This document shows positions 24,601 to 36,712 of a stretch of 64,000 nucleotides of DNA, piece by piece. Origin of the DNA: Fomes fomentarius (taxonomy: Eukaryota; Basidiomycota; Agaricomycetes; Polyporales; Polyporaceae); the NCBI GenBank assembly GCA_022606135.1, contig JABYQN010000003.1, positions 434,001 through 498,000 on the forward strand, written 5' to 3'. The first letter of the stretch is position 1, and each line of letters begins with the position of its first letter. Both the position numbers and the translations under genes were made by a program. Under the pieces are notes generated by a model. The model saw only the letters and a list, made by a program, of their open reading frames with translations. It had not been told where the DNA came from and did no database searches.

Positions 24601-24604
24601 GCGT

Positions 24605-26300
24605 GACACTTACTCGAAGGTGGGTGCTAACACCTTTCTTTGAACTTTCAATGATCACGCTGGAACTTCGTCGATGGAACTGACAACCTAGACGAACGAA
24701 CTAATACTATATAAACGAATCTTGGGGCAAAGGCCATGCAGGGACGTACCACGGTGGTGCCTCTTGAACACACGATCTACGACCAAGCACTTTTCTGGGG
24801 AGGCGGAGCATACTTGTTGCCCGCCTCCCGCTGGACTCATACGAGTATTTGCGATTAGTTTGGTCAGTGTGGGTGCTGGGATATCACAAGAGAAGAAGGG
24901 AGTACTTATCTGAAATGACGGGGGAGGATGCCGAGACACCCTCCCCACGGCACCCCACGGCAGCCTCCCGCACACCGCACCGCGCACCAGCTTCCCGTCT
25001 CACCGGAAAAAAAACTGAAAATCCACCTGGACAAGCCAACTAAGAGAGACGAAACTGAGCCCGATACCAAGTTCGAGACCAATGTCCAATGTCCGAAGCA
25101 AATTCAAATGTCCAAGGCGAGTCAAGATGTCCGAGTCCGAGTCCGAGTCCAAGGGTGCGAGAAACGAATTCAGATATCCGAGACGATGCCAAGACGAGTC
25201 CGGATGTCCAGTCGACGAGCAGAAGCAAAGAACTGCAAAGAAGGGAAGAAAGCGCACAGATACTTACCCACACGAATGACAAAGCCTTCGACAGAAGAGG
25301 TAGCCACTCCCCAACTGCTTACGACCGATCGCCCGCACTAGCTGGGACCTGCCAACTAGAAAGAAATGTCAGCAAAACAAAAACGGAATTATAACGAAAG
25401 AACAGAGTCCATGTCCAAGCAACGAGCCGCAGAACGAAACAGAAGCAACACCAAGCCAACGAAAGCATCAACGAAGTCTAAGCAGCCCTGGGTCGCGGAC
25501 CCGGACCCGCCGGCGAGAACACAATCAGGAACACGATAGTCAAAACCATGAGCGTATGAAGAAGCACGTAGATCAGGTTCCACATCAAACCAGGTGCGAG
25601 CACAAATCCCATGGCGACGACTGCTACAAACTCATACACGTCTAAGCCATGACCGCGATCCTCAATCATTAGCTCAGGGAACTCTACAGGCACAAGAATG
25701 AACTGGTCCGAAGCGTCACCAGGGATCTTCGTCCACGCCGGGTGCAGGCGGGTGCCGCGGAACCACTTGCGCTCTTTGATCTTGCGTCGGCGAAGGATGC
25801 CTCCCGGGGGTTGGAGGAATATGTCGGCAGGAAGCAGAGACGCGTTCGAAGGAGATTCAGCCGGGCCAGACAGGAGGTCGGAGAGGCAGACGAAGGCAGG
25901 CGATGGCGGCAAGAGTGGCGTGGCGAGAGCCAGGGCGGGAGTGAAAGCACTAGGAGGGATGGCAGGGGAGAGAGGGATGTCGCCAGCGACGTGAAGGATG
26001 ATGTTGCAGACAGCGGTAGACATGTGGAGCGTATAGATGATGCTGGTCAGGGCAGATAGTGGGGGCTACAGGGCAAGGTGGGTTCGGGGCCTGACGGGGG
26101 GTTGGATGCTTATGAGTGGGCGGATGTGACCAGGTTTGCATTCGAACTAGCCTGGTCCTGGATTTCCGGAGACACAGGAATCGACTGAGGTTGACATAAT
26201 GACCCAAGCACTGGCCTCAAGAACTTTCGCAATACGGACGAAGAAGCGGCGGCGGCAGAAACGAGGGCAGTATACGATTAGTACATATAACAATGAACTG
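24605..26300. repeat. Repeat copy 1 (about 1.7 kb)
   Basis: It is homologous to 42150-43366 and 43700-44165. Segment A (24605 to about 25085) starts gtgacacttactcgaaggtg and includes ggggaggatgccgagacacc; it matches 43706-44165 in the same orientation. The remainder (about 25085-26300), with a small reading frame on the minus strand, matches 42150-43366 in the opposite orientation. The right end includes cgaggg next to gtactaatc. I find no long terminal repeats, reverse transcriptase, transposase or clear terminal inverted repeats, so the class is unknown. Confidence 0.85.
25478..26023 (-). CDS. Repeat-borne small membrane protein ORF, copy 1 (181 aa)
   Basis: A single-exon frame from ATG 26023 to the stop at 25478. 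The first two thirds are soluble: MSTAVCNIILHVAGDIPLSP, a Pro/Ala-rich stretch, then a basic patch ILRRRKIKERKWFRGTRLHP and FILVPVEFPELMIED. The last third has two hydrophobic segments (FVAVVAMGFVLAPGLMW to YVLL, and LMVLTIVFLIVF). The same frame is open in copy 2 at 42437-42961 with about 20 residue differences, many from G/A changes. I do not recognise the family. Two open copies suggest a real protein or a young duplication, but transcription cannot be judged from sequence. Confidence 0.45.
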   Translation of the reverse strand: MSTAVCNIILHVAGDIPLSPAIPPSAFTPALALATPLLPPSPAFVCLSDLLSGPAESPSNASLLPADIFLQPPGGILRRRKIKERKWFRGTRLHPAWTKIPGDASDQFILVPVEFPELMIEDRGHGLDVYEFVAVVAMGFVLAPGLMWNLIYVLLHTLMVLTIVFLIVFSPAGPGPRPRAA

Positions 26301-26885
26301 GTGTGTGTGGAAAGAAAGTACAAGTGTGAACAATGATGCGACTACAACACAGGCTGCCTGCAGGCTGTACGGTATAGATGACTCACCGAGTCAAGGGCAG
26401 ATGTGTCTGCCACATCCTTGACATTGACGGCCTGCAATCAATCGATACTCAGCTTATATGGCCCCTTTACAGTCTGACAAAGAGCGAAGTTTTCATTTTG
26501 ACGAACCTCCCAGGCAGTGGTTGGCGCGTATACGTATGTAACGCGACCGGCGCGCTAGCGCCATTATGGCAGCAGCGGCCAGCCTATTTCTAGCCTCTAC
26601 TTAGTCTTCGGATCCGACTTGCGAGAGCATACGCACCACCGACTTCGACTCTGGGACCACGGCACCTCACAGCACGGTCAAGACTGGACAGATGCTAGCA
26701 ACGACTCGAGCCTATCGATTTAGGCTGACAATACTTAGCTTACAAGTTACTGTGCCGCTTCCGTCTGCGGGCGCCGAGTACAGCTGGCCATGATCAAGAC
26801 CAACCGTATGTAGGAGCCTCCGCCCCTTCTTCAAGTTCTTGGATCCCGACTCTTGACGGCGAGTTCGAGCTGCACGGCGGTCACG
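26301..26885. other. Upstream region of LCB1
   Basis: No supported gene. This is the promoter and leader of the serine palmitoyltransferase gene, with no clear TATA box next to the start. Confidence 0.4.
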
Positions 26886-28829
26886 ATGAGTGGCCCGTCT
26901 CAGAACCTGGAGCTGCTCTTTAACTTCTTGTCTCGTTCGTACACGTCCCTTGAGACGAACTTCTTCAAATTCCCTGGATCTGCTGCTGTCGCGCGTTATG
27001 TCAAGGCCTCGCATCAGAATGACCCCGGACGCACTGTGCTCGAGCTGATCCTCATACTCTTCGCCATACGGACGCTCCTCCAGTCGCGGACGCGCAGTGA
27101 CCAGTCCGGCCCACATTTCATCCAGTTCGACGAGAAAGTGAGTCAGTTGCCTTACGCTGAGGATTTACTCAACTCATGCGTCGTGTTGCAGGAAATAGAC
27201 GAGCTCGTAAATGAGTGGACCCCGGAGCAACTCACTATGCCTATTTCTGAGCAGGAAGAAGCAGAGCTTGCGTCGGTCCCGGTCATCATTGGTCCTCCAG
27301 GTCCTAAGGCTACGGTTGCGCCAAACAAGACTGTCATCAATCTAGCTAGCTACAACTTTACAGGACTCTCTGTGAATGAGGAGGTCAAGGAGGCTGCTAA
27401 AGACACTCTCCGGCAGTATGGTCTGGGTAGTTGCGGTCCGCGCGGTTTTCATGGAAACATAGGTGAGTGTCCCGTATGTTCGTCACGGCCGTGCTCGTGC
27501 TCTTGCCGTTCCATCTTGGCGCCACCGGCTGTAAACTGCACACAGCGGCTCTGTAGGCTCTCAAACGCCCTTGATAATCTCTGTGTGCGTTCTGTCTCTT
27601 AGTTCGTGACTGAGCTGTGTTCCAGATGTCCACCTTCAGCTAGAGGCAGAGATCTCGGACTACTTGGGCACAGAGGACACCATTCTGAACGCTCAAGCAT
27701 TCTCGACCATCGGTTCCGTGATCCCGGCCTTTGCTAAGCGAGGTGACGTGATTGTCGCGGCTCGAGGAGTCAACTTCGCCATCCAGAAGGGTATGCAAGC
27801 CTCGCGCTGCAAGATCAAGTGGTATGATCACACCGACATGGATAGCCTGGAACGCGTCCTAGAGAGCGTAGAGAAGGAAACGCAGAAACGCAAGGCTCCA
27901 TTGACCCGAAGGTTCATCATCACCGAAGGGATCTTCGAGCAGGATGGCGCGATATCTGATTTGCCCAGAATCGTGAGTCTGAAGGTTGGTTTGTGGTGCC
28001 CGGGGACTGACGTTGCTTCAGGTAGAGCTTAAGAAAAAGTACAAGTACCGCTTGATTCTTGACGAGAGCATCTCGTTCGGCACTGTCGGGCGCACTGGTC
28101 GCGGTCTTACGGAATTGTACAATGTGCCGGTCAGTACAATCCCTATGTGGCAGGCAGCATAATGACCATCTCTTGCTAACAAATATTACAGGCTTCCGAG
28201 GTAGACATGCTGATTGGTTCTTTGGCAACGGGTCTCGCGTCTGCCGGCGGCTTCTGTGCCGGCCCTCGTATTGTCGTCAGCCATCTGGTAAGGCGGCCCG
28301 GTCATCATGCTGTCGGACGTTCACTAAGACAGGTTCTCAGCGCCTCAACGGACCATCCTTCGTGTATTCCGCTTCGTTACCTCCGCCCCTCACTGTCGCC
28401 GCGTCGAAGGGCATCGATATACTCCGCAACACGCCATCGATCCTGAGCTCTCTGCAGGTCAATATCCGCGCTGTCCGCGCCATCCTCGACCGCGTCGACT
28501 GCATCACGATTCCCTCCCATCCCGCTAGCGCTATCATCCACCTCCAAATTCGCTGGCAGAAGCCCTCAGACACACTCTCTAGCAAAGCCCGCGATCCCCC
28601 ACAGTTCGACGCTGAGCAGGAAGAGAGGCTGCTGCAGGACGTCGTGGAGGAGGCGCTCTGTCAGGGTGTGCTGATCACTCGCGCGAAGCGGGTGGATGAT
28701 CAGGAGGCCTTCCCGGTCCGTCCCAGCATCCGTCTCGCAATCTCCGCCGCGCTCTCGCGCAAAGAATGCGAGAAGGCGGCTTCTGTCGTCAAGGCTGCGT
28801 TCGTAAAGGTCATCGGGAAGCGTCGTTAG
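26886..28829 (+). CDS. lcb1: Serine palmitoyltransferase subunit 1 (LCB1/SPT1), 520 aa
   Basis: Non-catalytic partner of LCB2 in the ER enzyme that condenses serine and palmitoyl-CoA, the first step of sphingolipid synthesis. Six exons (26886-27137, 27192-27462, 27626-27972, 28022-28129, 28192-28287, 28341-28829) sum to 521 codons. An N-terminal membrane helix near residues 55-70 ([16 protein letters not shown]) is followed by the AOS-type PLP-transferase fold: [11 protein letters not shown], then [13 protein letters not shown] and [18 protein letters not shown]. Next come [28 protein letters not shown] and [11 protein letters not shown]. The PLP-binding lysine present in LCB2 is absent after the last motif, as expected for LCB1. 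The ATG at 26886 is the first in frame and gives a normal length. Confidence 0.95.
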
Positions 28830-31800
28830 ACCGGTCGTGGACTACAAGGTTATAATGCTGGCTGTGCGTATAAGTAGGCTCATTAATTACATCATGGGTT
28901 TTCCTGAGGTTAATGGTAATCGGAGCGTGGGCGCTTTGCGTGGCCGCCTCCTTCAGCTTGAACTAGAGCGCTTGCGGGGTGACTCGGAACCCAGGTTCCG
29001 CCCAGCTCGCGGCGACTCGTGACACGGACGCGTGCAAACGCGTCGCGCGCTGCGCGCTCGTCGACCACCATCAGTCACTAGTCATGCCCTGCGCCCCTAC
29101 GTGTACCCCCCGATTCCCAATAGTCATAACTTCAAAAATAGCCCAAGTAAAGTCAGTGCTGAGTCACCCCTTTCCATCCGATAGAGGCCCTGCGATCACA
29201 CGGAACAGATGATCACAGATGAAGTTCCCTGGAAAACAGCAACCCATCCTTCCCTAATCGCTTGCAGTTCGTTCCTTTCCATGTCAAGCCATGAGGTTAG
29301 CAGCTTTAGTCGTAGGGAACTCCGTACTTCGCGATATGGCCTCTCGACGATCGCGCGCCCATTCCTCGAGCTCGACGTACCATTCGTGCCGCCTGAACTT
29401 ACGCACAGGGTGTTCTCTGATCCACTCAATTGCAGAAGAACAAGCTAAAGACGAGCCAATCAAGCGTCGCATGCTAAACCTTCAATTCAGACTACGACGC
29501 GGAAGATCATACCATCTTCCTACTACATCCGCCACATCCCTTGCACTCTTCGGTGAGATCGCCTGCTTCCCGGTGCGAAGACGTACGTCCATCCGAGTCG
29601 TGTTACATGCTATGCTCAACAACCTATTACTAGGTGGTCTCGGAATTGGCTCGGAATAGAACGTTTCACCCTCGTGGTTCACGAAACATCGTCGACCTCC
29701 TGTTTTAAGCACTTAACCTACCGAGTCCCATTCAACATGTTGTCCTTATGATCGGCGGGGAGGAAGACGCACTGACAGGCCTTTCTCCGTACGCCGATGA
29801 CAAGTCACATTATATTTCGCTAACATGGATCCCGAAGATGGGCTCCGCTGAGCCCACCGTAAGATTCGAGCACATGCCGTCCGACTGCATTGATTGTCTC
29901 TAGCCAGCGTACCAGCAGATCGGTCGAGCAAAGCTATCGGGACGAGCTTCAGATCATACCTCATATCCGACGTTCTCACGGCTGATCAATCTTCTTCCAA
30001 CAGGCACGGCGTCCGCGTCTGGCCACCCCCCGCGCGTGGTTTTGACTGAGGGAATTTGTAATTCCGGTCGGCCACACAGCACACACAACGCACCACCAAG
30101 AGCGGTCCACAAAGCACAACACGCCATCTATCCGAGGACACACACTGACAGGCAGGCAGCGGGCTCCGCTGCACTCGCCCCCAGCGGCGCTCGCACGGGC
30201 GTGGGCCCCCCGCCCAGACTCCAGTCTGTAACTCCGTCCATCAGGCATCACGAATCCAAGCTCGCGCTACTCACTTACCGCTTGGATTTCCCAGAGCCTG
30301 GCTCCGGGACCATCATGAAACATACCGTCACATACGACGGCCCCCAGCAGGCTAACACTCGCGCCTGGACGCCGAAGCGGCCACCGAACGCATGCGTTAT
30401 GTATGCTTCAAACAGCGAGCCATGGTCGCCTACTAGCGCGGACGCGGGACGCGGCGGCCGCCACGCCTTCTTCCCTTCATGCTTCAGTGAATCAGATCTT
30501 CAACCCCCCCTACTCCACCCCCGCTAGAACCAAGAACCAAGGCAAGGCCGAGGAACCCCCACTTGGCCACCGCGCACCATGAACCCTAGTACCCTAGTCC
30601 CCAAGTACCCTATCCGGTCTGTTTATCATACCTGGCACGTCGCCAGCTTGCCGGCTACCCTTTCGAACGCTTCGTCCGCGCGCCCGTGTCAGGGCCAGAG
30701 CCCACTCGCCAGCCTCTCGGACACTCGCCATCGCCACCACGCCGTGACGTTCAAGGCCACGGGCACGGGCGCGTCACCGTCCTTGAAGTTTTCAGAAGAT
30801 TCAGATCCACGCACTTGGCGTGGGCCCTCCCCCCTGATCCGCGCGCACAGCAGATCCCGCGCGCGGGGATGGGGATGATCCACGTCGGCTGTTGTGAGTT
30901 GCGCCCGCGTGACGGTGCGGTGGTTACACTCCGGCTTGCGCGCTGTCCCCCCCCCCCCCCCCGGGGCTATGGACCCACATGCTCCAACTAGAACCAACGA
31001 GCGGTCTCCGCGAGATGCGGACTCGGGACTCGGGACTCGGGGACGACGGAATCTGATGCTGTTGCTGCTGCTGCGACTCGCGAGCCCGGCCGCCGGTGCT
31101 AGCTCGTACCTCAAGTCGTTCCTCCAGTCCCTCGCCAGAGTGAACAATCCCCGCTTCGGGCCCGAGCTCGTTTGTCTGTTACTGGCACCGTCACGCTATT
31201 GACTGCAAGACGGAGATAGACTCGTGCGCGACCCTTGCCTTCCGCCGCGCGCCTAGGCCTGAGGTCCTCCGGCGGCTGCCGTCGCCCGATATGGCCGTGC
31301 ATGTCCGTGACATCACACGTCAGCGTGACAGTTCGCGTCCGTGACATGGATGCTCGGGCCAACGTTGCCCATTGCCGCTGCCCTGACTTCAAAGTTCAGT
31401 GCACACCGCGCGGACTCATCATGAGCAAACGCAAGCTCACGCCTCACACCCCTGCACATGCACGGCTGAAGTCCCCCTCTTCTCCCTCTTCCCCGCCTTC
31501 CATGCCTTCCCTCGCTCGGGCGAGTCTTCTGCCAGCGCCCCGCCGGGCCCTCCTCGAGCCGTACCTTTTTGCACAGTGGCCGGCGTATTGACCGGTCGGC
31601 TCTCACCCGGCTACTCACGGCTGAGTGCACCCTACGCGCAACGCACGGGAAGAGCCGTTCTTCGTATTCTCCAAGATGCAGGCAGCACAGTAACAGACAT
31701 TGGCAGATACAGCAGCAGCGACGAGTAGATAAATATAGCAAAGCAGCACCAAGCGAGCACGTAGATCGTACAAGCGTCCCTCGTGAGCGCCCCAACGCCA

Positions 31801-31955
31801 AGAAATAGAGAAAGAAGCTGCGGCATCAGCCGACTCACGCACAGCACCGCAAGCATCGTCCATGCACGGTCATGTTCGTTTCTAGTATATACGCCGTTCG
31901 TCGTGGTCCCTTCTTTCTTTTGAGTTCGCTAAAGACAAGGTGTCCGGGAAGGCTG
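28830..31955. other. Gene-poor 3.1 kb, GC-rich in its second half
   Basis: Frames of up to 163 codons occur on both strands, but they overlap each other, are Arg/Pro/Ser-rich and have no domain or consistent splicing. A run of 17 C lies at about 30949-30965, followed by gg. At 31300-31350 there is a cluster of tgacatcacacgtcagcgtgacag, with repeated cgt-ga words. Nothing can be supported as a gene. Confidence 0.45.
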
Positions 31956-34050
31956 TCACAGGTTGGGTATGCGGATGACATCGCCCTCGAAGACGAATGC
32001 TCCGCGTTCGTGCAGCGCCGTCATCGTCTTCGTCACTTCGGCCGTGTCGAAGTCCTCATGCTTGTCGGGTGGCACCGCAGCATTCAAGTAGGTGACAAGC
32101 GCAGCGATGGTCAGTTCGTCAGAGCGCTCGTACGTGATCCTGAACAGATGCCGTATAGAGCGCGATACGAACTCCAGCCTGCACGAAGGGTCGCATGGGT
32201 CAGTGTCGCGTGCTTGCCAACGGGGCGCCAGACAACCATGCATTGACACATACCTGCCAGACGGCGAGTCTAGGTTCGCCAGCCTCGGCGGCACAGCTGT
32301 GTCTGTGTCCATGCAGTCCCACATCGCGTCATCCCCCTCACTAGATCCTACCGATGCTGCACGTCCCCCGGCCCGTGGCTCCTCCAGCTGCCGTAATCGT
32401 GCGGCGGCAGCCTCAGCCTTCGCCACCGCCTTTGCCCGTCGTCGCTCCGCCTTCTGCCGCTCGCGGTCCGCGTCGTCGACTTCCTCGTCCTCCCCGTCTG
32501 CATCCGCGTCGGCCGTCCCAGTCGAGTCCGACACGTCCAGTTCGCCTTCCAGCGCCGCGTCGCGTGTCGCGCGGAGCTCCGCGATCTCCGCCTCGCGGTC
32601 GGAGATTTTTTGGCTGTGCGACAGACCAGGTGAGCCACCAGGGGACAGAATCTGTCAAAGAGAGCGGGGGTTGTGTACGCACTGCTTCTTCAAGCATTTC
32701 GCCCGATGCTGCAGCCAGGGGTACGCACAATACGTGCTGTCTTGGCGCAATTGCACCCACTTCCGACAGAGCTTGCAGAACACACGGCTCGGCTCAACCT
32801 CGCCAAGGAGAGAGTCCGCTCGCAGCACCGCAGCGCGCTGGTCGGCATTCCGTCGGCGCGACTCATGCATGCCTGGGAAATTGCTCGGGTTGTAGTCCCT
32901 GAATGCAGTGGTGAAGGGCCCAGAAGAGTGTGACGAATGCGAGACGGGGGGCTGGCTGACAGAGGCACTATGACTAGCCGGAGTGCGCACCGACGACGAT
33001 GACGGTGGAGGCAGGGAGGAGGATGAGGCAAGCGCGAGTAGATGTTTTGAAGGCGGCGGAACATTTGCGAGGTGAAACCTTGCGAGGGGTTAAGACTTTG
33101 CGTGTGGGTAGAGGCCGCACTACTCACTTCGATGTGGACGAGCTGGGGCTAGCCACAACCTGCGACTGACATGATTCGCTGTGCAGCTTCCAGCTCTTGG
33201 TAGCAGCATGATGGTCGTCCGTCTGGATCGGAATCCATTTTTCGCAGGTGCGGCATTGGATACGGGATTTATCCAACCCTTTCACGTTTGGGTCTGATGC
33301 GAAGACCGCACTACGGTCGTCCACCGGGTGGGGGTTCTTGGCCCTATCGATGTACACGCATGGCTCAGCGGATGGGTGGCATATATGCGATGAAAGAGGC
33401 AACACCTACGCCCGTTTAGCCAAGCAGCTCTTCCGATGCGCATCCCATGGAATTGAACAGTATGTCGAGTTCGGTCGGAGGCGAATCCATTTGTCGCACG
33501 ACGCACATAGGACACGGTAGGCCTCAAACTTTGCGACGTACGGGTCGGACCGGAGGTAGTCAATACGCTCCTCCTCTGTGCGCTTAGCCCGACGTCGCTT
33601 CGCCTGGGGTTGTGCTGGAGAGGGCTGGGCACTGGGGGGCTCCGCTGCCGCCGCAATGTCGGCGGTGGTCTGGGACGCACTCTGGCTGGGTCGGGAGTCA
33701 ACACGGGGGTCAAGAGGAAGGATGGGGCGCGTACCACTGGTTGCGGTGGGCCTCCCAGTGCTTGACGGTGAAGCCGCCGGTGGACTCGTCCCTGATCGAG
33801 ATGCCCTCTCCGCATGTTTCGCATATGATGCGTCCGCTAGCGTACTCGTCGGTTGGAGACGGGCTCTGATTGGTACCGGGATCTGTGCCGGACCTAGAGT
33901 TGGAGCTGGTGCGTTCGGGTTCCTTGGGACGTGCAGGGGAGCTCGGGTGTGGTTCCTTCCGTTTCTGTGGGACGCTAGCCGACTTAATATGAGCGCGATT
34001 GATCGCAGCTACAGTAAATGAAAGGCGGCGGACCTGGGAGCGGACGCCAT
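31956..34050 (-). CDS. Four-module C-C-H-C finger protein, 575 aa, function unknown
   Basis: Seven exons (34050-34034, 33974-33735, 33685-33410, 33343-33128, 33078-32683, 32613-32254, 32178-31956) sum to 576 codons. The protein has four similar modules of the form C-x2-C-x-K-W-I-x-(I/L)-...-W-x2-H-x3/4-C. They are IICETCGEGISI...HWEAHRNQC, VLCASCDKWIRL...WDAHRKSC, IQCRTCEKWIPI...WKLHSESC and VFCKLCRKWVQL...WLQHRAKC. Each would bind one zinc ion. Linkers are Ser/Pro-rich. After the fourth module comes a charged, probably coiled-coil region (REAEIAELRATRD, then ERQKAERRRAKAVAKAEAAAARL). A C-terminal folded-looking segment starts RHLFRITYERSDELTIAALV. The first exon is only 17 bases, so the true start is less certain. 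Repeated single-zinc modules suggest nucleic-acid or protein binding. I know no name for this family. Confidence 0.75.
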
Positions 34051-35569
34051 GAGGGATGCAATGGACGCCGGCGCGCTGCTCTGTGTTCTGGAGGTGAAGA
34101 GGGCGCGGTGAGCAGGGTGCGCGTGGATGGATGGGTGTGGTTGACTGACTGTACCTCCATCACGCGGCGCGCTCAGGAGCGTGAGGAACGGGCTGAGAGC
34201 GTCGGGGACAGCGCGGAGGAGATAGGGGTGGAGTGGAGGGGGAGGGAGGGGGGATTGACGTGGAAGCGAGAGAGAGCGATATAAAGACGGACAGAGAAAG
34301 AAGCGAAAACATCGAATTGAGAGAATGGCAGAAATTCCGTCGAAAACAAACACAAAACATTCCCAGGCGCGAAATTGAAATCAGGCCCGAACGAGGAGTC
34401 GGTCTTCCTCATTCGGAAGCGTATCCAGGTGCATGGCCGCAGCCGCCCAGACGCCCGCACCACTGCCGAATATGTACCATCTTTTCTTGCTAACGTCGGT
34501 GCGAGGTCTTCAAGTTCGCCTAGCCACCGCCTCGTCGCTGCCTAATAGCTGGCTATCCGTGCCCATCGCGGCCCCCGACCATCGCGCGCTGGGGTCTGCA
34601 ATGCCGTCCGCGACGGGCACAAACTCTAATCGGCTTCCACGAAGCCGGTGAGCGCCGGCACGGTGTGTGTGTTGTGTGGACTGGGGTCACATTGTATGTT
34701 GTTCATGGAAATGGAAAACGCCCGCAGGCGCCCCGTCGCAAGCCCTCTCTCGCCCGTCGTGGCAGCTTGTCTCGTCCGCCGACACACTCACGCTGCAGCG
34801 TGCCCCTCTTCCAGGACGAGCTGACGTCTCCCCCGGGCTGCACATACCCCTTCCGGCCCCCTTCTCCACCAACAGCTCGGCCTTCCTGTCTGCACTGCCC
34901 ATCTACCCAGACGTGTGACTCGCTTCGCGCCCTCGACTCCCAGCCCGGGCGACCATCATGGCAGTCTCACCTCCCGCGATAGGGCCGTCTCTGCCAGATC
35001 AAGCAGCCCGCTAGCCATTTCCCCGCCCGACAACCAACTTTTCGCTCGGATTGCCCCCTGCAGAAACGCCCTCGCCAACAAGACTCTTCGCGTGCGTCCA
35101 TCTCCCTCTTGCGTTCTCTAATTGCGTTGCGTCTGCGCGGTGGCGTATGTTGCAGCTGCTGCTTAATGCGAACATTCTGTCGGACTTGCGCGCAGCTTCT
35201 GCAGTAGAACGTAGGGCCGGTCCACGACCCAACTCTGTTGGCAGCGCGCTATCTGCGACGCGCATATCAGAGAGCCCAAGACCCAGAGCATATCCACTGC
35301 GATGAGGGATCACGATCCGAGATGGGCTGCACCTGCCTGTTAGGCTCCTTATTACAGCACAGGACGCGCCTGGTGACCAACTGACAGCCGTGCCCATCGC
35401 GGCATCATGAATTATATCCGATGGCCACAAACGCGGTCGCCTTCATTTCCACGCTCGGACATCCCTCCGCCGAACAGAAGTCCTCCAAAATTGCCGTCTA
35501 CCATATTCGGCTGATAAGACCACACACTCTAATGACAGATGGACCCCGGCTCCAGAATCGCGCGACATT
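34051..35569. other. No supported gene
   Basis: It holds the promoter of the finger protein, which includes a purine-rich stretch at 34215-34330 and gatataaag near 34278, and the 3' flank of the GLTP gene. Frames here are short and conflicting. Confidence 0.4.
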
Positions 35570-36712
35570 CTATATCGTTCCGTAATCTCCCTCTCCCAGG
35601 AAACCCTTCAGGCGGAGAATGATGCCTTCCAATCCCGCCAGCCACTTCCTCAGCTCGTCGTCAAATTTGTCATGCGACCCGCCCTGTGTCAGCCGCGCGT
35701 AGAAGTCTCCTCGATGCGGTACTGCCCGAATCGCGACCTGTCCAACCCAGCCGCCACGTCCAGGCCCGCAGAGGACCAGCTTCAGTACGGGATCCACCCC
35801 CAACGCCGCGAGTGACGAGAGGACGACGTACGGAGACGACCGAGCGCACGACGAACGAGTGGTGGTGCTTAAGAATCACGTCGTACGAACGTTTGAAGCA
35901 GACGTGGAGCTCCGCGTCTCTGTCCTGTTGCATGTTCTGCACCCGCATCCGCCCGCCCGCCCCCAAATAGATTTAGAGTATACCGAATCAGCATGGTGTT
36001 CGCAGAGCGCGTTCCCTGCAGTCGAATGGAAGACAGTCCGAGGATGGAACACTCACACGCAGCGCTTCGCACGTGAACCAGAGCCCGCTTTTTGTTCGGG
36101 CGACGTATGGGCAGGGGAATCGCGGAGGACGCCGATTTGACATTTGTGCGAGACGGTTACGACATAGGACACAACTCACCGGAGTAGACGCACGAGACAG
36201 GCCGTACCGTGTCGTTCCCTGCCCGCGCATTCATTCACCACCAGCTTCTCAACAGTGGGCGACTCGGCACGGGCGGCTTCATAACGTTGGCGCACACCCT
36301 GGAAGCCTGGTGAGTCAAGAAAGGTCAAAGAGGCGTTCCACAGAACATACGGCTATGTTGCTTCGCAGATCGTTCTGCACAAAACCGAAAACGCCGCCTC
36401 CCAGCAGGTCTGGCCATTCAGAAATCAACGTCAGTATGTCAGAGGGAGCCCCAACAGGCGCCCAGCGGGAAGGCACGAGACGCACCGAACATATTCACAA
36501 AGTCTGTTGAAGCAACAAGGAATGTGGCGGTGTCGACCCCGTCGTCCGTGATTGGTACGTCGGCGAATGACTGGAAAAGGGCATGAGCACAAGGTACGAG
36601 AAATTGGCGCCACCAAAGCTACAGCTCCCGATGTGACGGAGGTATATGTCGCTGGAATGCGGCGATTGAGAGGCTGTTCTCCTACCTTCGCTGTCTCGAA
36701 ATACGGCGCCAT
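35570..36712 (-). CDS. Glycolipid transfer protein (GLTP domain), 197 aa
   Basis: A soluble cytosolic protein that moves glycosphingolipids between membranes. Seven short exons (36712-36686, 36570-36486, 36409-36351, 36298-36180, 36087-36057, 35936-35832, 35737-35570) sum to 198 codons, normal for the family. The all-helical fold is visible in order: MAPYFETAKSFADVPI, FLVASTDFVNMFDLLGG, FVQNDLRSNIAGVRQRYE, then ARLLRGLWFTCEAL (as LVRLLRGLWF). The glycolipid-headgroup region D-L-x-x-N-I and Trp in RGLWF are conserved, as is HHSFVVRSVV with its key His. The C-terminal part is AIRAVPHRGDFYARL. The 31-base exon 5 is small but needed to join LLR to the next exon. The gene is divergent from casein kinase 2 alpha. 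Confidence 0.9.

Noticed and set aside
25085..25260. Repeated gtccgag/tccaa words as a satellite or centromere-like repeat
   Set aside because: Only about 150 bases with irregular spacing, and simply part of the two-copy repeat.
24605..26300. Interpretation of the repeat as an LTR retrotransposon or a solo LTR
   Set aside because: No flanking direct repeats of LTR type, no TG...CA ends, primer site, reverse transcriptase or integrase seen.
30036..31591. Several long open frames on both strands in GC-rich DNA
   Set aside because: High GC lowers stop frequency; the frames conflict, lack domains and one crosses a run of 17 C.
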